Shown here piece by piece: positions 56,366 through 64,000 of a stretch of 64,000 bases of DNA. A program made the translations under genes and the position numbers. The notes under the pieces are model-generated. The model did no database searches. It saw only the letters and a list, made by a program, of their open reading frames with translations, and had not been told where the DNA came from. Numbering within the stretch: position 1 is the first letter of the stretch; every line of letters begins with the position of its first letter. This DNA comes from Limnomonas spitsbergensis (taxonomy: Eukaryota; Chlorophyta; Chlorophyceae; Chlamydomonadales). Location of the stretch: NCBI GenBank assembly GCA_037349105.1, contig JAYJMM010000031.1:1-64000 (forward strand), read 5' to 3'.

Positions 56366-59300
56366 TATGGCCCATACCTGCGGATTCCAGCAACACACCC
56401 AGGGGCATGCCCATGGTCCATGCCTGCGGATTCCAGCAACACACCCAGCAGCATGCCCATGGCCCATGCCTGCGGATTCCAGCAACACACCCAGCAGCAT
56501 GCCCATGGCCCATACCTGCGGATTCCAGCAACACACCCAGCAGCATGCCCATGGCCCATGCCTGCGGATTCCAGCAACACACCCAGCAGCATGCCCATGG
56601 CCCATGCCTGCGGATTCCAGCAACACACCCAGGAGCATGCCCATGGCCCATACCTGCGGATTCCAGCAACACACCCAGGGGCATGCCCATGGTCCATGCC
56701 TGCGGATTCCAGCAACACACCCAGGAGCATGCCCATGGCCCATGCCTGCGGATTCCAGCAACACACCCAGCAGCATGCCCATGGCCCATGCCTGCGGATT
56801 CCAGCAACACACCCAGGAGCATGCCCATGGCCCATGCCTGCGGATTCCAGCAACACACCCAGCAGCATGCCCATGGCCCATGCCTGCGGATTCCAGCAAC
56901 ACACCCAGCAGCATGCCCATGGCCCATGCCTGCGGATTCCAGCAACACACCCAGCAGCATGCCCATGGCCCATACCTGCGGATTCCAGCAACACACCCAA
57001 CAGCATGCCCATGGCCCATGCCTGCGGATTCCAGCAACACACCCAGCAGCATGCCCATGGCCCATGCCTGCGGATTCCAGCAACACACCCAGCAGCATGC
57101 CCATGGTCCATGCCTGCGGATTCCAGCAACACACCCAAGGCCATGCCCATGGCCCATGCCTGCGGATTCCAGCAACACACCCAGCAGCATGCCCATGGTC
57201 CATGCCTGCGGATTCCAGCAACACACCCAGCAACATGCCCATGGCCCATGCCTGCGGATTCCAGCAACACACCCAGCAGCATGCCCATGGCCCATACCTG
57301 CGGATTCCAGCAACACACCCAGCAGCATGCCCATGGCCCATACATGCGGATTCCAGCAACACACCCAGCAGCATGCCCATGGCCCATACCTGCGGATTCC
57401 AGCAACACACCCAGCAGCATGCCCATGGCCCATGCCTGCGGATTCCAGCAACACACCCAGCAGCATGCCCATGGCCCATGCCTGCGGATTCCAGCAACAC
57501 ACCCAGGAGCATGCCCATGGCCCATGCCTGCGGATTCCAGCAACACACCCAGCAGCATGCCCATGGCCCATACCTGCGGATTCCAGCAACACACCCAACA
57601 GCATGCCCATGGCCCATACCTGCGGATTCCAGCAACACACTCAGCAGCATGCCCATGGCCCATGCCTGCAGATTCCAGCAACACACCCAGCAGCATGCCC
57701 ATGGCCCATGCCTGCGGATTCCAGCAACACACCCAGCAGCATGCCCATGGCCCATACATGCGGATTCCAGCAACACACCCAGCAGCATGCCCATGGCCCA
57801 TACCTGCGGATTCCAGCAACACACCCAAGGCCATGCCCATGGTCCATGCCTGCGGATTCCAGCAACACACCCAGCAGCATGCCCATGGCCCATGCCTGCG
57901 GATTCCAGCAACACACCCAGGAGCATGCCCATGGCCCATGCCTGCGGATTCCAGCAACACACCCAGCAGCATGCCCATGGCCCATACCTGCGGATTCCAG
58001 CAACACACCCAGCAGCATGCCCATGGCCCATACCTGCGGATTCCAGCAACACACTCAGCAGCATGCCCATGGCCCATGCCTGCAGATTCCAGCAACACAC
58101 CCAGCAGCATGCCCATGGCCCATACCTGCGGATTCCAGCAACACACTCAGCAGCATGCCCATGGCCCATGCCTGCGGATTCCAGCAACACACCCAGCAGC
58201 ATGCCCATGGCCCATGCCTGCGGATTCCAGCAACACACCCAGGAGCATGCCCATGGCCCATGCCTGCGGATTCCAGCAACACACCCAGCAGCATGCCCAT
58301 GGCCCATGCCTGCGGATTCCAGCAACACACCCAGGAGCATGCCCATGGCCCATGCCTGCGGATTCCAGCAACACACCCAGGAGCATGCCCATGGCCCATA
58401 CCTGCGGATTCCAGCAACACACCCAGGGGCATGCCCATGGTCCATGCCTGCGGATTCCAGCAACACACCCAGGAGCATGCCCATGGCCCATGCCTGCGGA
58501 TTCCAGCAACACACCCAGCAGCATGCCCATGGCCCATGCCTGCGGATTCCAGCAACACACCCAGGAGCATGCCCATGGCCCATGCCTGCGGATTCCAGCA
58601 ACACACCCAGCAGCATGCCCATGGCCCATGCCTGCGGATTCCAGCAACACACCCAGCAGCATGCCCATGGCCCATGCCTGCGGATTCCAGCAACACACCC
58701 AGCAGCATGCCCATGGCCCATACCTGCGGATTCCAGCAACACACCCAACAGCATGCCCATGGCCCATGCCTGCGGATTCCAGCAACACACCCAGCAGCAT
58801 GCCCATGGCCCATGCCTGCGGATTCCAGCAACACACCCAGCAGCATGCCCATGGTCCATGCCTGCGGATTCCAGCAACACACCCAAGGCCATGCCCATGG
58901 CCCATGCCTGCGGATTCCAGCAACACACCCAGCAGCATGCCCATGGTCCATGCCTGCGGATTCCAGCAACACACCCAGCAACATGCCCATGGCCCATGCC
59001 TGCGGATTCCAGCAACACACCCAACAGCATGCCCATGGCCCATGCCTGCGGATTCCAGCAACACACCCAGCAGCATGCCCATGGCCCATGCCTGCGGATT
59101 CCAGCAACACACCCAGCAGCATGCCCATGGTCCATACCTGCGGATTCCAGCAACACACCCAGCAGCATGCCCATGGCCCATGCCTGCGGATTCCAGCAAC
59201 ACACCCAGGAGCATGCCCATGGCCCATGCCTGCGGATTCCAGCAACACACCCAGCAGCATGCCCATGGCCCATACCTGCGGATTCCAGCAACACACCCAG

Positions 59301-61147
59301 GGGCATGCCCATGGTCCATGCCTGCGGATTCCAGCAACACACCCAGGAGCATGCCCATGGCCCATGCCTGCGGATTCCAGCAACACACCCAACATCATGC
59401 CCATGGCCCATGCCTGCGGATTCCAGCAACACACCCAGGAGCATGCCCATGGCCCATGCCTGCGGATTCCAGCAACACACCCAGCAGCATGCCCATGGCC
59501 CATGCCTGCGGATTCCAGCAACACACCCAGCAGCATGCCCATGGCCCATGCCTGCGGATTCCAGCAACACACCCAGCAGCATGCCCATGGCCCATACATG
59601 CGGATTCCAGCAACACACCCAACAGCATGCCCATGGCCCATGCCTGCGGATTCCAGCAACACACCCAGCAGCATGCCCATGGCCCATGCCTGCGGATTCC
59701 AGCAACACACCCAGCAGCATGTCCATGGCCCATGCCTGCGGATTCCAGCAAAAACCCAGCAGCATGCCCATGGCCCATGCCTGCGGATTCCAGCAACACA
59801 CCCAGCAGCATGCCCATGGTCCATGCCTGCGGATTCCAGCAACACACCCAGCAGCATGCCCATGGCCCATGCCTGCGGATTCCAGCAACACACCCAACAG
59901 CATGCCCATGGCCCATGCCTGCGGATTCCAGCAACACACCCAGCAGCATGCCCATGGCCCATGCCTGCGGATTCCAGCAACACACCCAGCAGCATGCCCA
60001 TGGCCCAAACCTGCGGATTCCAGCAACACACCCAGCAGCATGCCCATGGCCCATACCTGCGGATTCCAGCAACACACCCAGGGGCATGCCCATGGCCCAT
60101 ACCTGCGGATTCCAGCAACACACCCAGCAGCATGCCCATGGCCCATGCCTGCGGATTCAAGCAACACACCCAGCAGCATGCCCATGGCCCATACCTGCGG
60201 ATTCCAGCAACACACCCAGCAGCATGCCCATGGCCCATACCTGCGGATTCCAGCAACACACCCAGGAGCATGCCCATGGCCCATGCCTGCGGATTCCAGC
60301 AACACACCCAGGAGCATGCCCATGGCCCATGCCTGCGGATTCCAGCAACACACCCAGGAGCATGCCCATGGCCCATACCTGCGGATTCCAGCAACACACC
60401 CAGCAGCATGCCCATGGCCCATGCCTGCGGATTCCAGCAACACACCCAACAGCATGCCCATGGCCCATGCCTGCGGATTCCAGCAACACACCCAACAGCA
60501 TGCCCATGGCCCATGCCTGCGGATTCCAGCAACACACCCAGCAGCATGCCCATGGCCCATACCTGCGGATTCCAGCAACACACCCAGCAGCATGCCCATG
60601 GCCCATGCCTGCAGATTCCAGCAACACACCCAGGAGCATGCCCATGGCCCATGCCTGCGGATTCCAGCAACACACCCAGCAGCATGCCCATGGCCCATGC
60701 CTGCGGATTCCAGCAACACACCCAGGAGCATGCCCATGGCCCATGCCTGCGGATTCCAGCAACACACCCAGGAGCATGCCCATGGCCCATACCTGCGGAT
60801 TCCAGCAACACACCCAGGGGCATGCCCATGGTCCATGCATGCGGATTCCAGCAACACACCCAGGAGCATGCCCATGGCCCATGCCTGCGGATTCCAGCAA
60901 CACACCCAGGAGCATGCCCATGGCCCATGCCTGCGGATTCCAGCAACACACCCAGGAGCATGCCCATGGCCCATGCCTGCGGATTCCAGCAACACACCCA
61001 GCAGCATGCCCATGGCCCATGCCTGCGGATTCCAGCAACACACCCAGCAGCATGCCCATGGCCCATGTCTGCGGATTCCAGCAACACACCCAGCAGCATG
61101 CCCATGGCCCATGCCTGCGGATTCCAGCAACACACCCAGGAGCATGC
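56365..61147 (+). repeat. Complete higher-order repeat unit, 4,783 bp (L to L)
   Basis: This is the cleanest full unit in the window. It consists of L at 56365, a 1,276-bp L-to-S connector, the cassette (57641-59757) and a 1,399-bp K-to-L connector ending at L 61148. It measures 4,783 bp, or 104 monomers less one base; the missing base is the K deletion. The preceding L-to-L unit (50617-56364) is 5,748 bp. It has the same parts plus a duplicated cassette head of 21 monomers. The unit is defined only by the order of point variants, since monomers never change orientation. Confidence 0.82.
57641..59757 (+). repeat. HOR cassette 5 (S-S-S-D-K)
   Basis: S at 57641, 58055, 58147; D at 59391; K at 59749, at standard offsets. 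In the D-to-K part a CATACATGCGG monomer near 59595 replaces the CATACCTGCGG found there in other cassettes. Confidence 0.88.
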
Positions 61148-61148
61148 C
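59749..61148 (+). repeat. K-to-L connector, type 2 (1,399 bp), copy 4
   Basis: Marker order and length match 49218-50617. After CAGGGG near 60078 the expected GGTCC change is absent and the next monomer has CATACC. GGATTCAAGC lies near 60157, TGCAGATT near 60610 and CATGTC near 61065. Confidence 0.82.
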
Positions 61149-61825
61149 TATGGCCCATACCTGCGGATTCCAGCAACACACCCAGGGGCATGCCCATGGT
61201 CCATGCCTGCGGATTCCAGCAACACACCCAGCAGCATGCCCATGGCCCATGCCTGCGGATTCCAGCAACACACCCAGCAGCATGCCCATGGCCCATACCT
61301 GCGGATTCCAGCAACACACCCAGCAGCATGCCCATGGCCCATGCCTGCGGATTCCAGCAACACACCCAGCAGCATGCCCATGGCCCATGCCTGCGGATTC
61401 CAGCAACACACCCAGCAGCATGCCCATGGCCCATACATGCGGATTCCAGCAACACACCCAGCAGCATGCCCATGGCCCATACCTGCGGATTCCAGCAACA
61501 CACCCAGGGGCATGCCCATGGCCCATGCCTGCGGATTCCAGCAACACACCCAGGAGCATGCCCATGGCCCATACATGCGGATTACAGCAACACACCCAGC
61601 AGCATGCCCATGGCCCATACCTGCGGATTCCAGCAACACACCCAGCAGCATGCCCATGGCCCATGCCTGCGGATTCCAGCAACACACCCAGGAGCATGCC
61701 CATGGCCCATGCCTGCGGATTCCAGCAACACACCCAGCAGCATGCCCATGGCCCATACCTGCGGATTCCAGCAACACACCCAGCAGCATGCCCATGGCCC
61801 ATACCTGCGGATTCCAGCAACACAC
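61148..61825 (+). repeat. L-to-S connector, 678 bp
   Basis: From L at 61148 to first S at 61826, two monomers longer than the 586-bp form. It holds CAGGGGCATG monomers near 61193 and 61504 and a private GGATTACAGC (C23A) near 61581 in the otherwise conserved core. Confidence 0.75.
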
Positions 61826-63711
61826 TCAGCAGCATGCCCATGGCCCATGCCTGCAGATTCCAGCAACACACCCAGCAGCATGCCCATGGCCCATGCCTGC
61901 GGATTCCAGCAACACACCCAGCAGCATGCCCATGGCCCATACATGCGGATTCCAGCAACACACCCAGCAGCATGCCCATGGCCCATACCTGCGGATTCCA
62001 GCAACACACCCAAGGCCATGCCCATGGTCCATGCCTGCGGATTCCAGCAACACACCCAACAGCATGCCCATGGCCCATGCCTGCGGATTCCAGCAACACA
62101 CCCAGGAGCATGCCCATGGCCCATGCCTGCGGATTCCAGCAACACACCCAGCAGCATGCCCATGGCCCATACCTGCGGATTCCAGCAACACACCCAGCAG
62201 CATGCCCATGGCCCATACCTGCGGATTCCAGCAACACACTCAGCAGCATGCCCATGGCCCATGCCTGCAGATTCCAGCAACACACCCAGCAGCATGCCCA
62301 TGGCCTATACCTGCGGATTCCAGCAACACACTCAGCAGCATGCCCATGGCCCATGCCTGCGGATTCCAGCAACACACCCAGCAGCATGCCCATGGCCCAT
62401 GCCTGCGGATTCCAGCAACACACCCAGGAGCATGCCCATGGCCCATGCCTGCGGATTCCAGCAACACACCCAGCAGCATGCCCATGGCCCATGCCTGCGG
62501 ATTCCAGCAACACACCCAGGAGCATGCCCATGGCCCATGCCTGCGGATTCCAGCAACACACCCAGGAGCATGCCCATGGCCCATACCTGCGGATTCCAGC
62601 AACACACCCAGGGGCATGCCCATGGTCCATGCCTGCGGATTCCAGCAACACACCCAGGAGCATGCCCATGGCCCATGCCTGCGGATTCCAGCAACACACC
62701 CAGCAGCATGCCCATGGCCCATGCCTGCGGATTCCAGCAACACACCCAGGAGCATGTCCATGGCCCATGCCTGCGGATTCCAGCAACACACCCAGCAGCA
62801 TGCCCATGGCCCATGCCTGCGGATTCCAGCAACACACCCAGCAGCATGCCCATGGCCCATGCCTGCGGATTCCAGCAACACACCCAGCAGCATGCCCATG
62901 GCCCATACCTGCGGATTCCAGCAACACACCCAACAGCATGCCCATGGCCCATGCCTGCGGATTCCAGCAACACACCCAGCAGCATGCCCATGGCCCATGC
63001 CTGCGGATTCCAGCAACACACCCAGCAGCATGCCCATGGTCCATGCCTGCGGATTCCAGCAACACACCCAAGGCCATGCCCATGGCCCATGCCTGCGGAT
63101 TCCAGCAACACACCCAGCAGCATGCCCATGGTCCATGCCTGCGGATTCCAGCAACACACCCAGCAACATGCCCATGGCCCATGCCTGCGGATTCCAGCAA
63201 CACACCCAGCAGCATGCCCATGGCCCATACCTGCGGATTCCAGCAACACACCCAGGGGCATGCCCATGGTCCATGCCTGCGGATTCCAGCAACACACCCA
63301 GGAGCATGCCCATGGCCCATGCCTGCGGATTCCAGCAACACACCCAACATCATGCCCATGGCCCATGCCTGCGGATTCCAGCAACACACCCAAGAGCATG
63401 CCCATGGCCCATGCCTGCGGATTCCAGCAACACACCCAGCAGCATGCCCATGGCCCATGCCTGCGGATTCCAGCAACACACCCAGCAGCATGCCCATGGC
63501 CCATGCCTGCGGATTCCAGGACACACCCAGCAGCATGCCCATGGCCCATACCTGCGGATTCCAGCAACACACCCAACAGCATGCCCATGGCCCATGCCTG
63601 CGGATTCCAGCAACACACCCAGCAGCATGCCCATGGCCCATGCCTGCGGATTCCAGCAACACACCCAGCAGCATGTCCATGGCCCATGCCTGCGGATTCC
63701 AGCAAAAACCC
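61826..63711 (+). repeat. HOR cassette 6, internally shortened
   Basis: S at 61826, 62240, 62332 keeps the standard head. D at 63346 is only 1,014 bp after the third S, which is 230 bp or exactly five monomers less than usual. K at 63703 is 357 bp after D because GGATTCCAGGACACACC near 63519 has lost a base. The lost block corresponds to the CCCAACAG to CATACC portion ahead of the final CAGGGG. The following connector begins normally (CCCAAACC near 63960) and is cut by the window edge. Confidence 0.85.
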
Positions 63712-64000
63712 AGCAGCATGCCCATGGCCCATGCCTGCGGATTCCAGCAACACACCCAGCAGCATGCCCATGGTCCATGCCTGCGGATTCCAGCAACACA
63801 CCCAGCAGCATGCCCATGGCCCATGCCTGCGGATTCCAGCAACACACCCAACAGCATGCCCATGGCCCATGCCTGCGGATTCCAGCAACACACCCAGCAG
63901 CATGCCCATGGCCCATGCCTGCGGATTCCAGCAACACACCCAGCAGCATGCCCATGGCCCAAACCTGCGGATTCCAGCAACACACCCAGCAGCATGCCCA

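Larger units (their letters stand above)
1..64000 (+). repeat. 46-bp GC-rich satellite array filling the window
   Basis: The same 46-bp unit is repeated head to tail from the first to the last base, about 1,390 copies, with no intervening unique sequence. In the phase starting at CCATGG, landmarks are CCATGG (1-6), CATGC (9-13), TGCGGATTCC with the only CpG (15-24), AACACACCC (28-36), CAGCAG (36-41) and GCATGC (41-46). Consensus composition is 19 C, 10 G, 11 A, 6 T. Every copy reads in the same direction; I saw no inverted block. No TAA, TAG or TGA occurs in the consensus on either strand, so long open frames are incidental. Both edges lie inside the array. A eukaryotic heterochromatic satellite is the best interpretation; the family and species are not recognised. 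Confidence 0.98.
38000..64000 (+). repeat. Zone IVb: HOR region with standard cassettes
   Basis: This zone holds six cassettes with the landmark order S, S, S, D, K. They are separated by connectors that vary by whole monomers. First-S positions are 38327, 44121, 47110, 52859, 57641 and 61826, giving spacings of 5,794, 2,989, 5,749, 4,782 and 4,185 bp. These equal 126, 65, 125, 104 and 91 monomers less one or two bases, and the deficit comes mostly from the 45-bp K monomer. Indels otherwise are almost absent: CCCAGGGCATG near 40768 and TTCCAGGACACACC near 63519 are the clear exceptions. The array continues beyond 64000. Confidence 0.88.

Noticed and set aside
1..64000. CRISPR array
   Set aside because: There are no unique spacers. 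The unit repeats directly with no variable interval, and no cas-like gene is present.
1..64000. CENP-B box or other known centromere protein motif
   Set aside because: The closest stretch is TGCGGATTCC, which lacks the TTCG and CGGG elements of the mammalian CENP-B box. A centromeric role cannot be claimed from sequence alone.
1..64000. Telomeric repeat or interstitial telomere
   Set aside because: No TTAGGG, TTTAGGG or TTAGG run, nor their complements, is present; AACACACCC is only a resemblance.
1..64000. CAG trinucleotide expansion
   Set aside because: Each monomer has only CAGCAG, never a longer CAG run, and the true period is 46 bp.
1..64000. tRNA, rRNA or other structured RNA genes
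   Set aside because: No stretch departs from the satellite monomer long enough to hold one, and the short inverted repeat in each monomer is too small to support an RNA gene call.
1..64000. Transposon, LTR or insertion sequence inside the array
   Set aside because: No non-satellite block, terminal inverted repeat, target duplication or poly-A tract is seen. The irregular spot at 14.1-14.2 kb is made of rearranged monomer words.
1..64000. Inverted satellite blocks
   Set aside because: The core CCTGCGGATTCC is found only in plus orientation; I did not see its reverse complement anywhere.

Overview
The whole 64 kb window is one uninterrupted head-to-tail satellite array. The basic unit is a 46-bp, GC-rich monomer (29 of 46 consensus bases are G or C), repeated about 1,390 times. 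I find no unique DNA, no interspersed element, no RNA gene and no supportable protein-coding gene. Every monomer is in the same orientation, and the array runs off both window edges, so its true length is unknown. An array this long with nested higher-order periodicity points to eukaryotic constitutive heterochromatin (pericentromeric, subtelomeric or a similar block). I do not recognise the monomer and cannot name the species.

Phase convention used here: monomer position 1 is the first C of the NcoI site CCATGG. The unit then carries CATGC at 9-13, the core CCTGCGGATTCCAG at 13-26 with its single CpG at 17-18, AACACACCC at 28-36, CAGCAG at 36-41 and the SphI site GCATGC at 41-46. The sequence shows four zones. 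(I) 1 to about 9.4 kb: nearly pure consensus monomers with scattered 1-3 bp indels and few substitutions. (II) about 9.4-15.5 kb: dense 1-bp indels, including the most disrupted spot in the window near 14.1-14.2 kb. (III) about 15.5-29.5 kb: a milder mix of consensus monomers, the C39G variant and 1-bp insertions. (IV) about 29.5-64 kb: indels almost vanish, and substitution-variant monomers recur in a fixed order, forming a higher-order repeat (HOR).

In zone IV five landmarks order the HOR. L is C2T, which breaks NcoI. S is C35T. R is G18A, which removes the CpG. D is G38A plus G41T. K has CAAAAACCC in place of CAACACACCC and is 1 bp short. The commonest cassette is S, +414 S, +506 S, +1750 D, +2108 K. 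It appears six times between 38.3 and 63.7 kb, and five of the six copies keep identical internal spacings. Cassettes are joined by K-to-L and L-to-S connectors whose lengths differ by whole numbers of monomers. One complete HOR (L to L) is 4,783 bp at 56365-61147. This is the pattern expected from unequal crossover and segmental amplification.

The very long open frames on both strands are an arithmetic by-product. The monomer has no stop triplet on either strand, and 46 = 3x15+1, so each frame cycles through the same 46-residue peptide. They should not be annotated as genes. The most useful observations are the HOR architecture and the abrupt change of error or variant mode at about 29.5 kb, which may mark an assembly or read-quality boundary.
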